Positions 36,587 to 43,354 of a stretch of 43,354 nt of DNA are shown here, piece after piece (position 1 is the stretch's first letter; the number at the start of each line of letters is the position of its first letter). Source of the stretch: Synechococcus sp. AG-679-C18 (GTDB lineage: Bacteria > Cyanobacteriota > Cyanobacteriia > PCC-6307 > Cyanobiaceae); assembly GCA_003210755.1 (NCBI GenBank), contig QCUL01000023.1:1-43354 (forward strand), given 5' to 3'. The translations under genes and the position numbers were made by a program. The notes under the pieces were generated by a model, which ran no database searches, was not told the origin of the DNA, and worked only from the letters and a program-made list of their open reading frames with translations.

Positions 36587-38514
36587 TCTGCGTTTGCATG
36601 AATATCGCTCCATCTATGACGATCAGCATCCACCGCAGATTTTATGAGTGTGTCGAGAGGAATCTCCCCGAGATCTCCACCTCTTCGGCTGCGTAGGTTT
36701 ACGCTTTTATTTTGGACTTCTTTGGCACCAATAACAGCAAGGATAGGAACTTTGCTTTTCTCCCCGTTACGAATTAACTTGCCTAGGCGTTCACCGCTTT
36801 TATCAATCGTAGCGCGGATGTCTAAGCGAATTAGTTGATCGCAAACTTCCTCTGAGAAGCTTCTAGCATCATCACTAACAGGTAAAATTCTGATCTGTTC
36901 AGGAGCAAGCCAGAAGGGAAATTCTCCGGCATAATTTTCAATAAGAATGCCTATGAAACGTTCAAAGCTTCCAAGCACTGCACGGTGGAGCATCACTGGT
37001 GTATGACGACAACCATCTTCCCCAATGAAGCTTGCTTCAAGCCGATCTGGCATTGAAAAATCGACTTGAATTGTTCCACACTGCCATATTCTTCCAAGGC
37101 AATCTTCAAGTGAAAATTCAATTTTAGGACCGTAAAATGCACCTTCTCCAGGAAATAACTCCCAATCAAGTTGCTTTTTTTCAAGAGCGTCTTGGAGAGC
37201 TTTTTCTGATTTATCCCAGACTTCGTCACTACCCACTCTTTTCTCAGGACGGGTGGATAATTTGATTGATATGGTCTCGAATCCTAATGTTTTATAAACT
37301 TCAAATACAAGATCGATGAAATTTGAAACTTCAGATTGGACCTGATCTTCCGAGCAAAAGATGTGCCCATCATCCTGAACAAAGTTTCGGACTCTCATCA
37401 GCCCGTGCAATGTGCCTGATGGTTCGTTTCGATGGCAGGAGCCAAATTCCGACAGTCTGATCGGTAAATCTTTATAACTCCGCAAGCCCTGATTAAAGAT
37501 TTGAACGTGACAAGGACAGTTCATCGGCTTGACCGCGTAATCTCTGTTTTCGGAAGATGTCGTAAACATGTCTTCTTTGAATTTATCCCAATGCCCTGAC
37601 TTCTCCCAAAGAATTCTATCTACAATTTGTGGAGTACTGATCTCTTGATAGCCAGTTACTTTAAGTTTTTCTCTTATGTATTGTTGTAATTTTCGATAGA
37701 TTGTCCATCCAGCTGGATGCCAAAACACCATGCCTGGTGCGTTGTCTTGAATATGAAAAAGTGAAAGTTGTTTCCCAAGGCGTCGATGATCTCTTTTCTC
37801 AGCTTCCTCCAATTGTTTGAGATGAGCCTTTAAGTCTGAAGCAGAACCCCATGCTGTTCCATAAATACGCTGAAGCATCTGGTTATTCGAATCTCCTCTC
37901 CAATAAGCGCCTGACACTTTCATTAATTTGAAATGACGAAGGTGACGCGTATTCGGTACATGGGGCCCACGGCACATATCCGTGTATTCCTCATGGTGAT
38001 AAAGCTTGATTGTTTCTCCCTCTGGAATTTCCTCAACAATTTGTAGTTTGTACGGCTCTTCTCGAGATTCAAAGGTTTGAAGTGCCTTATTGCGGCTGAC
38101 CACCTGCATATTGACGTCGTAGTCCTTTTCAATCAGCTGTTTCATCCGGGTTTCAATGGCTTGAAGGTCCTCCGGAGTGAAAGGGGTGTCATAAGCGATG
38201 TCGTAATAAAACCCATCTTTGATGACAGGGCCGATGGCCATCTGAGCTTCTGGATAGAGCTGTTTCACTGCATGGCCCACAAGGTGAGCAAATGAGTGCC
38301 TGATGATGTCGAGGCCTTCGGCATCCTTTCCGGTGATGAGGCGCAACTCAGCGTCTGTCTCAATCGGCATTGCTAGATCAAGGGATTCACCATTAACGAC
38401 CCCTGCAACAGCAGCTTTGGCTAGCCCGGGCCCAATTGATGCCGCTACATCAGCGATGCTGACGGGTTTGTCAAAACTCTTGATCGTTCCGTTCGGGAGG
38501 GTAACGGCGGGCAT
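36583..38514 (-). CDS. thrS: Threonyl-tRNA synthetase
   Basis: This 643-residue class II synthetase has an N-terminal TGS domain ([14 protein letters not shown]...), then the editing domain with the HxxxH motif in [16 protein letters not shown]. The catalytic core has the zinc-binding Cys in [12 protein letters not shown] and the motif 2 region [42 protein letters not shown] is motif 3, and the C-terminal anticodon-binding domain follows. The frame is open to 38556, but the ATG at 38514 matches the family N-terminus. It is the first gene of the long minus-strand cluster and diverges from the DUF2605 gene. Confidence 0.96.
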   Translation of the reverse strand: MPAVTLPNGTIKSFDKPVSIADVAASIGPGLAKAAVAGVVNGESLDLAMPIETDAELRLITGKDAEGLDIIRHSFAHLVGHAVKQLYPEAQMAIGPVIKDGFYYDIAYDTPFTPEDLQAIETRMKQLIEKDYDVNMQVVSRNKALQTFESREEPYKLQIVEEIPEGETIKLYHHEEYTDMCRGPHVPNTRHLRHFKLMKVSGAYWRGDSNNQMLQRIYGTAWGSASDLKAHLKQLEEAEKRDHRRLGKQLSLFHIQDNAPGMVFWHPAGWTIYRKLQQYIREKLKVTGYQEISTPQIVDRILWEKSGHWDKFKEDMFTTSSENRDYAVKPMNCPCHVQIFNQGLRSYKDLPIRLSEFGSCHRNEPSGTLHGLMRVRNFVQDDGHIFCSEDQVQSEVSNFIDLVFEVYKTLGFETISIKLSTRPEKRVGSDEVWDKSEKALQDALEKKQLDWELFPGEGAFYGPKIEFSLEDCLGRIWQCGTIQVDFSMPDRLEASFIGEDGCRHTPVMLHRAVLGSFERFIGILIENYAGEFPFWLAPEQIRILPVSDDARSFSEEVCDQLIRLDIRATIDKSGERLGKLIRNGEKSKVPILAVIGAKEVQNKSVNLRSRRGGDLGEIPLDTLIKSAVDADRHRWSDIHANAE

Positions 38515-38600
38515 GGACTTTAAGACCTTTTGACGCTGAAGGGGTTTTCCCTTCATCTCTGACGGGAACGCGTCATCCTATTGGTCAAAGTGCCTAGCAA

Positions 38601-38948
38601 ATGGACGAGGTCAGCTTTTTCGAGGAAAGCTCGGATGCAGAAGCCGCAGCACTGATGAGCTCCTTGCTCGATTCGTTGCTTAATGATTTCAGTTATTGGA
38701 TCAATCGTGGTGAGGAGCTCTTAACAACATGTCCTGATTCGGTCTTGGACTTTGAAGAGCGCAACGAGATGGCTGCGAAACTTGTCGAGGGGCGCAAAGC
38801 AATTGTTGCAACTCGATCGCTGGTAAGCGCTACACCTTCAGCAATGGCTATTTCGATGGAAGCAATGGCACCTTGGCATCAGCTTGTGATGGAGGTCTGG
38901 GCTTTGGGTGCCCGTATCTCTAAAGCAAATGTAAGGAACACGAATTAA
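38601..38948 (+). CDS. DUF2605 family protein
   Basis: This 115-residue helical protein matches DUF2605: LLDSLLNDFSYWINRGEELL, then RNEMAAKLVEGRKAIVATRSLVSA and a final helix ending APWHQLVMEVWALGARIS. The family is cyanobacterial and of unknown function. It diverges from thrS with about 86 bases between the starts, and its 3' end overlaps the convergent GH104 gene by 4 bases. Confidence 0.85.
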   Translation: MDEVSFFEESSDAEAAALMSSLLDSLLNDFSYWINRGEELLTTCPDSVLDFEERNEMAAKLVEGRKAIVATRSLVSATPSAMAISMEAMAPWHQLVMEVWALGARISKANVRNTN

Positions 38949-39619
38949 GCGCCCTGGCGTAGCTCTTGGAGATTATTGGAGTAAAAGCTGGCTAATTCAG
39001 CATGACTTTTAACGGGTTGGCCGTAGGCACTAAGACCAGCATGGGTGGGAAATGATGCCCATTCTGGAGCGAGGCTATTCATGGCCTCTGCTGTAAGACC
39101 TTTTTGATCAACTTCATTGAGAGCTCCCCGCCTCTTGACCAGATGCAGGGCGGCTTGGTCTTGATGTTCCGGTGAGAAACTAGGCAGGTTTAAATTTGCT
39201 GATACCTCTTGCCAAGTGGTCGGTAAGAATTGGTACGCACCTGCAGCAGCGCTGGTGTAACGCCTAACAATCACTCTTTCTGGATGCTTGGAGAGGTCTT
39301 CAAATTGACCTCCTCCATAGAGAGTGCGATAGCCAAGGTCATGACCATCTTTCCAAGTTCCTTCAGCAAAACGAATGGTGTTCAGCAAGGCTCGCCGTTC
39401 TGGAGTGATTGCGTAGGGACTGGCGGTTTGATCGGAGTCGATGCTTCCTTTGAGGGCTAACGCAACTGTTGATGCTTGCTCAAGCTTTTCATTTGAACGT
39501 TCCGCGTGAAGACCATGCCCCAGCGTGAAAAACAACCCAAGGCTGACAACACCTACACCACTCGCTTGACGGAAGACGGGTAAAACGGCACTAGGCAGTT
39601 TGGTGAGAGGCCTCAACAA
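38945..39619 (-). CDS. GH104 (lambda-type) lysozyme/lytic transglycosylase
   Basis: This 224-residue protein has a hydrophobic N-terminal segment (VGVVSLGLFFTLGHGL, signal or anchor) and then a GH104 domain. TIRFAEGTWKDGHDLGYRTLYGGGQFEDLSKHP carries the catalytic Glu of the FAEGT motif, and TSAAAGAYQFLPTTWQEV follows. The domain resembles the bacteriophage lambda endolysin, which cleaves peptidoglycan glycan strands. The signal segment suggests action in the periplasm. The only plausible start is non-canonical (TTG TTG at 39614-39619), with no ATG in frame, so the true start is uncertain. It lies downstream of trpS. Confidence 0.85.
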   Translation of the reverse strand: MLRPLTKLPSAVLPVFRQASGVGVVSLGLFFTLGHGLHAERSNEKLEQASTVALALKGSIDSDQTASPYAITPERRALLNTIRFAEGTWKDGHDLGYRTLYGGGQFEDLSKHPERVIVRRYTSAAAGAYQFLPTTWQEVSANLNLPSFSPEHQDQAALHLVKRRGALNEVDQKGLTAEAMNSLAPEWASFPTHAGLSAYGQPVKSHAELASFYSNNLQELRQGA

Positions 39620-39804
39620 AAGGTGACATTCCGTAATTCACGACACACATTGTTCGGGAAATGAGGCTTTTGGCGTTAGTCCTATACCGGCCTTGACGAG
39701 TGAGTATTGACTGTGCATAAGCAGAAACACTTAAGAGAATCCACTGGCGAGACTCGCGAGACACGCGTCTTCAGCAGGTTCTGTTGACATCTCTCGGGGA
39801 TCGC

Positions 39805-39820
39805 GTCAAGACGTCTTGAC
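39805..39820. repeat. Perfect 16-bp palindrome downstream of trpS
   Basis: GTCAAGACGTCTTGAC reads the same on both strands. It sits in the 245-base gap between trpS and the GH104 gene. It has no loop, which favours a protein-binding site over a terminator; it could also be chance. Confidence 0.4.
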
Positions 39821-39864
39821 AGGCTTTAAACATTAAAGAAACTTTTTAATGAGCTTTTGATTGA

Positions 39865-40878
39865 TTAGGCCGTATTAAGAAAGCCCATCGCGTTTCGAAC
39901 GCGATCCACAGTGGCAGTAGCAACGCTTTCAGCACGATCGCGGCCTTGTTTGAGCACGTTCTCAAGCTCAGCTCTGTCATCCATAAGCTCCTGATATCGG
40001 CTTTGAATTGGCTTCAGAGCACTCACTGTGGCTTCTGCCAGTAAAGGCTTGAAGCTGCCCCACCCCATCTCCGCGCACTCCGCAGCAGCGTCCTCTCGTC
40101 CTTTGCCACTGAGGAGGGCGTAGAGACCCAGCAGGTTGTCGGTTTCAGGCCGATCAGGATTGCCAAATTCCAGACCCATTTGAGGGTCTGTTTTGGCCCG
40201 TTTGATTTTCTTGGTGATCAAGGCAGGCGGATCAAGCAAGGTCACCCGACTGTTGTCGTTAGGATCGCTTTTGCTCATTTTGTTGTGGCCATCGGTAAGG
40301 CTCATCACCCTGGCCCCTTCGCTCATGATCAATGGCTTAGGAACTTGGAGCAGAGGAGCGTCCTCTGACCCGAAGCGAGCATTGATTCGTTGCTGAGCGA
40401 TGTCACGTGCAAGTTCCAGATGTTGCTTCTGGTCTTCTCCAACGGGCACGAGGTCGGCGTCGTAGAGAAGAATATCGGCAGCCATCAACACTGGGTAGTC
40501 AAGCAGTCCCACCGAGACGTTGTCGCCTTGCTTGAGCGCTTTTTCCTTGAACTGAATCATTCGCTCCAACCAGTTCAGTGGAGTGACGCAGTTCAGAAGC
40601 CAGCAAAGCTCGCTGTGAGCTCGTACGTGGCTTTGCACAAACACGGTTGATTGATCTGGATCAAGACCGCAAGCCAGATAGAGAGCTGCTGTGCTGAGGG
40701 TGTCCTCCGCTAAGCGATCAGGTTGGTGCGGAACGGTAATGGCATGGAGATCAACAACACAAAAAAACGTGTCGTGACTGTTCTGCAGATCCACCCAATT
40801 GCGAATGGCACCCAACCAGTTGCCCAAATGAAGAGCACCGGTTGGTTGCACGCCGGATAGAACCCTCGGCCGTTCCAT
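39865..40878 (-). CDS. trpS: Tryptophanyl-tRNA synthetase
   Basis: This 337-residue class I synthetase has the HIGH-like motif in SGVQPTGALHLGNWLGAI. KMSKSDPNDNSRV is the KMSKS loop, and LVPVGEDQKQHLELARDIAQ matches the tryptophan-binding region. The start MERPRVLSGVQPTG is standard for the bacterial enzyme. It follows the RG-rich gene by 3 bases on the same strand. Confidence 0.97.
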   Translation of the reverse strand: MERPRVLSGVQPTGALHLGNWLGAIRNWVDLQNSHDTFFCVVDLHAITVPHQPDRLAEDTLSTAALYLACGLDPDQSTVFVQSHVRAHSELCWLLNCVTPLNWLERMIQFKEKALKQGDNVSVGLLDYPVLMAADILLYDADLVPVGEDQKQHLELARDIAQQRINARFGSEDAPLLQVPKPLIMSEGARVMSLTDGHNKMSKSDPNDNSRVTLLDPPALITKKIKRAKTDPQMGLEFGNPDRPETDNLLGLYALLSGKGREDAAAECAEMGWGSFKPLLAEATVSALKPIQSRYQELMDDRAELENVLKQGRDRAESVATATVDRVRNAMGFLNTA

Positions 40879-40881
40879 CGA

Positions 40882-41382
40882 TCAGGCCTCTGTCTCGGGG
40901 TTCACTTCGCTTGGTTGAGACTCAGTCACTTCACCGGCTTCTTCACTCGGCAAGTGTTCTGCCTCATTGGAAGCTTCGGGTTCTGGAAGAACCTCTGGCT
41001 CCGGGGCGGGAGGTTGGGGTTTGGCTGGTCGGGCAAATGGATCAGGTCGCGGGCCGCGATTCCGATCTCCTCGGTTTCCTTCGCCCCGCCCCTCATCGGA
41101 ACGGCGACCACCGCCTTGGGCTCGCTGCTGTGCCACGAGCTCTGTTAGTTGGCCGTCTTCCAGCATCTGAGCAAGAGTACGGACGGCAAAGCCCAGCACT
41201 GCAACTGTGGAGCGCAAATTGAAGGCTTCTTGGAGGGCTCTGACAGCACGCATTTCGTTTTCACTGAGTCGGATGCGGAAGCCGCCCCCTTCTCGGTTGC
41301 CGGAATTGCGGCCGCCACGGGAGCCGCCGCCGCCCTCACCTTGTCTGCCCTGTCGACGGGGATCGCTGTTGGAATCAGTCAT
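40882..41382 (-). CDS. RG-rich protein with a ribbon-helix-helix-like core
   Basis: This 166-residue protein has three parts. A disordered Gly/Arg-rich N-terminus (GRQGEGGGGSRGGRNSGNRE) precedes a compact core, FRIRLSENEMRAVRALQEAF followed by NLRSTVAVLGFAVRTLAQML. The rest is a long tail, first Arg/Gly-rich and then Pro/Glu-rich, ending acidic. The core has the strand-helix-helix layout of ribbon-helix-helix DNA-binding domains, and the RG-rich flank suggests nucleic-acid binding. I do not recognise the family. It sits 3 bases upstream of trpS, so co-transcription is almost certain. Confidence 0.7.
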   Translation of the reverse strand: MTDSNSDPRRQGRQGEGGGGSRGGRNSGNREGGGFRIRLSENEMRAVRALQEAFNLRSTVAVLGFAVRTLAQMLEDGQLTELVAQQRAQGGGRRSDEGRGEGNRGDRNRGPRPDPFARPAKPQPPAPEPEVLPEPEASNEAEHLPSEEAGEVTESQPSEVNPETEA

Positions 41383-41772
41383 GGCCCGAGGCCTGGAATC
41401 AGGCGCAAGTGTGACGCATCACCGACCTTCAAGAGGCCGTTGTCTTTTCATTTATTTGTTTATTCGTGGGTTCTTTAGAACGTGCCCGTTGGCTGGGCAC
41501 AGTCCCAAAGCTTCAAGATCAACGATTGAGTGAACTGGAAGAACGCTTCCTATCAATAGTGTTTTTGGCTCCTTCCCGATAGGAGGGCTTGCAAACAAGG
41601 CATCGTCGATGTGCAGGTTAGAGAGCTCTAATGCCTAATCGGCAGCTCAGGATTCGATCTTTTTAGGACTCGCTTTTGGGGGCGAACTCGGGTTTGCCAG
41701 CCTTTATATCTGCGCGATCTCTGGTTCTGATTAGAAAGGTTGAGCTAAGAAAACCAAATTCGCGGATTTGTT
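41383..41772. other. 390-base intergenic region before the DUF697 gene
   Basis: No gene, tRNA or terminator with a T-run is evident. The only structure noted is a small inverted repeat, GTGCCC (41482-41487) and GGGCAC (41495-41500). The region must hold the divergent promoters of the RG-rich gene and the DUF697 gene, and could hide a small RNA. Confidence 0.5.
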
Positions 41773-43119
41773 GTGCTGACGCCGCCTCCATCAATCAGCA
41801 GTAGCAAGCTGGTTCCTTCCATTGCGGGGAAACTTGCTCTGGCTGGGGGAACCCTGGTTTTTGGTAGCTGGTTGCTGGGAGACCTTATGCAACTACCTGG
41901 TGGAGGAGCAGGTTTCCTGGCGCTTGGGGCAGGTTTTTGGTGGATGTCTCGTCCTGGTAGGCCTTCCCATTTTTCGGAGCCGTCTTCTTTTGTGGGCTGG
42001 ATCAGGCGTTGTGAGACCGTCCTCGCGCAGTTCAGTGAGTTGGAGCTGGCTTTAGGTCTGCAAGATTTGCGAGCTCCACGTGAACAAGAGCTTGATCATT
42101 TGAAAGCTCAGCATGCACCTCTCAGTGTGGGAGTTGTCATCAGTGAGGGTGCGTCTCGTCCAAGTACTGCAATGCTCCAGAACGCTTTGGAGGGTGCGAA
42201 TTCACTCGAGCTCTGTATTGCAAAGCCTTTGCCGGTTGTTGCTGATGCTTGGAACTTGCCCAAGGAACTTGAACAACTGGATGTGATCCTCTATGGACTT
42301 CCTTTGCCCTTGAGGGCAGCTGATCTGTTGCGGCTGGAACAGTTGTCTGTCGATCGGCCTGCTTGGCTGCTCATCGAGGACTCCTTCGAGGAATCAAGCG
42401 AAGGACGCCGGGATGCGTTGACGTGTCAATTGCCCCTTCCTTGGCGCGATCGTCTGCTGTTGTGGAACGGTGAGCCTGCTGATTTAAGGCGGGGATTGCT
42501 GCCAGTAAGACGGCACTTCTCTCAGCCTTGGCGGACCCGTGAGATTACGAAGCAAAGATTGTTGTCATCACTTCATCGGCGATGGCAAGCGGAGTTGGAG
42601 CATTTGCGTCGTGAACAATTTCGCTCTCTGCTGAAGAAGAGTCAGTGGATTGTTGCGGGTGTTGTGATCGCCTCACCTGTTCCAAGCGTTGATCTTCTTG
42701 CTGTTGCTGTAGTGAATGGCTTGATGGTGAAAGAAATGGCTCAGATCTGGGGATGCTCCTGGAGTTCTGAGGTGTTGCAGGTTGTCGCCCGACAGTTGGG
42801 AACTGCAGCCCTTGGCCAGGGAGTTGTGGAATGGAGTGGTCAAGCTCTACTTGGCATGGCCAAGCTTGATGGAGGAACCTGGTTGGCAGCTGGCCTGCTT
42901 CAAGGTCTCAGTGCTGCTTACCTCACTCGGGTTGTAGGAGCATCAATGGCTGATTGGATGGCACTAAACGTTGGAGTTGCCGAGCCTGATCTCGATGATC
43001 TCAAGCGCCAGGCCCCGTTGTTGGTGGCTAAGGCAGCAGAGCGCGAGCGAATGGATCTCCCCTCTTTTGCCGATCAAGCGAGGCAATGGCTGAATGTTCA
43101 GGGATGCGCCAATGCGTAA
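41773..43119 (+). CDS. DUF697 (YcjF-like) membrane protein with degenerate GTPase-like region
   Basis: This 448-residue protein has two hydrophobic helices near the N-terminus (about residues 17-57). A middle alpha/beta domain then begins LSVGVVISEGASRPSTAMLQNALEGAN, where a P-loop would be expected but GxxxxGK(S/T) is absent. LDVILYGLPLPLRAADLLRLEQL would be the switch/D-x-x-G region, also degenerate. The C-terminal part has hydrophobic segments (SQWIVAGVVIASPVPSVDLLAVAVVNGLMVKEMAQIWG) that match DUF697, usually fused to Era-like GTPases. It is probably a pseudo-GTPase membrane protein. The start is GTG 41773. psbA follows about 160 bases downstream on the same strand. Confidence 0.72.
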   Translation: MLTPPPSISSSKLVPSIAGKLALAGGTLVFGSWLLGDLMQLPGGGAGFLALGAGFWWMSRPGRPSHFSEPSSFVGWIRRCETVLAQFSELELALGLQDLRAPREQELDHLKAQHAPLSVGVVISEGASRPSTAMLQNALEGANSLELCIAKPLPVVADAWNLPKELEQLDVILYGLPLPLRAADLLRLEQLSVDRPAWLLIEDSFEESSEGRRDALTCQLPLPWRDRLLLWNGEPADLRRGLLPVRRHFSQPWRTREITKQRLLSSLHRRWQAELEHLRREQFRSLLKKSQWIVAGVVIASPVPSVDLLAVAVVNGLMVKEMAQIWGCSWSSEVLQVVARQLGTAALGQGVVEWSGQALLGMAKLDGGTWLAAGLLQGLSAAYLTRVVGASMADWMALNVGVAEPDLDDLKRQAPLLVAKAAERERMDLPSFADQARQWLNVQGCANA

Positions 43120-43122
43120 TCA

Positions 43123-43147
43123 AACTTCATGAACTGTTCATGAAGTT
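43123..43147 (+). other. 11-bp inverted repeat between the DUF697 gene and psbA
   Basis: AACTTCATGAA (43123-43133) and its exact complement (43137-43147) flank a 3-base loop, just after the DUF697 stop. There is no T-run, so it is a weak terminator at best. It lies about 135 bases before the psbA start and could alternatively be an operator or an mRNA structure. Confidence 0.4.
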
Positions 43148-43282
43148 GTTATGAAAAATGTTGTCGAGATGATGAGATCCGTTTGGCTTTCTTGAATTAT
43201 GGGCGTCATTTCATAATCTTGAATCTGATCATGGATCTTCTTTTAAGGAATCCTTGATCGATCCCGTTCTTATTTTCTTCCC

Positions 43283-43354
43283 ATGGCAACTGCCGTTCGT
43301 AGCGGTCGCTTAAGCAGCTGGCAAAATTTTTGCCAGTGGGTTACTGACACCAAC
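43283..43354 (+). CDS. psbA: Photosystem II reaction-centre protein D1 (N-terminus, cut by window edge)
   Basis: The last 72 bases encode MATAVRSGRLSSWQNFCQWV followed by TDTN, the N-terminus of D1 as found in marine picocyanobacteria. D1 binds the primary donor, the QB quinone and part of the Mn4CaO5 cluster, and is constantly replaced under light. The fragment is too short to tell the D1:1 from the D1:2 isoform; residue 130 lies beyond the edge. An inverted repeat stands upstream. Confidence 0.93.
   Translation, partial: MATAVRSGRLSSWQNFCQWVTDTN

Noticed and set aside
39620..39864. Possible tRNA or known cyanobacterial small RNA
   Set aside because: No T-loop (GTTCRANNC) with acceptor pairing and no recognisable small-RNA motif was found.
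41482..41500. GTGCCC/GGGCAC inverted repeat as a terminator
   Set aside because: Only 6 bp, no T-run, and not downstream of a gene end.
1..43354. CRISPR array, insertion sequence or prophage
   Set aside because: No regularly spaced repeats, no transposase or integrase, and no phage structural genes; the GH104 lysozyme stands alone.

Overview
The window looks like part of the chromosome of a marine picocyanobacterium, most likely marine Synechococcus. The evidence is the joint presence of plastocyanin and cytochrome c6, photosystem II D1 (psbA, cut by the right edge), NDH-1 subunit NdhD, glycogen branching enzyme, and small cyanobacterial families (Ycf51/DUF2518, DUF1824, DUF2605, DUF4332, TIGR03643). 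The order thrS - DUF1824 - glk - thrB - ndhD - M3 peptidase also fits picocyanobacteria. The genus call is inference from gene content; no search was run.

Layout. 1-5.5 kb, minus strand: clpB, then a 14-TM MFS exporter, then an HlyD/EmrA-type fusion protein cut by the left edge. About 630 bases lie between the two exporter genes and hold what looks like a decayed methyltransferase gene. 5.6-9.3 kb: an AT-rich, gene-poor stretch with small ORFs, a tiny ribbon-helix-helix protein outside any long ORF, and one clear transporter gene (BASS family). 9.3-18.8 kb, minus strand and dense: ycf51, DUF4332, a small secreted protein, a CocE-type hydrolase, a DUF3887-like secreted protein, glgB, hemE, an SDR protein, petE, petJ, a Nif11-domain protein and a TIGR03643 protein. 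18.8-28.9 kb, plus strand: a 1480-residue TamB-like protein, a ROK sugar kinase, proA, folB, a lipase-like hydrolase, then a three-gene set of DUF6629, a membrane protein and a membrane-anchored alpha/beta hydrolase. 28.9-38.5 kb, minus strand: thrS, DUF1824, glk, thrB, ndhD, an M3 oligopeptidase and an unknown 489-residue protein. 38.6-43.3 kb: a DUF2605 gene (plus), then an RG-rich protein, trpS and a phage-type GH104 lysozyme (minus), then a DUF697 protein and the start of psbA (plus).

Functionally this is mostly core metabolism: photosynthetic electron carriers (petE, petJ, ndhD, psbA), tetrapyrrole synthesis (hemE), carbon storage and glucose phosphorylation (glgB, glk, ROK), amino acid and folate synthesis (thrB, proA, folB), tRNA charging (thrS, trpS) and envelope biogenesis (TamB-like). 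No CRISPR array, insertion sequence, rRNA or tRNA was seen. The less ordinary points are a Nif11-domain gene overlapping petJ, a ROK kinase that has lost most of its zinc ligands, an apparently degenerate GTPase upstream of psbA, the DUF6629/hydrolase unit, an RG-rich protein with a ribbon-helix-helix-like core, and the decayed gene between the two exporter components.
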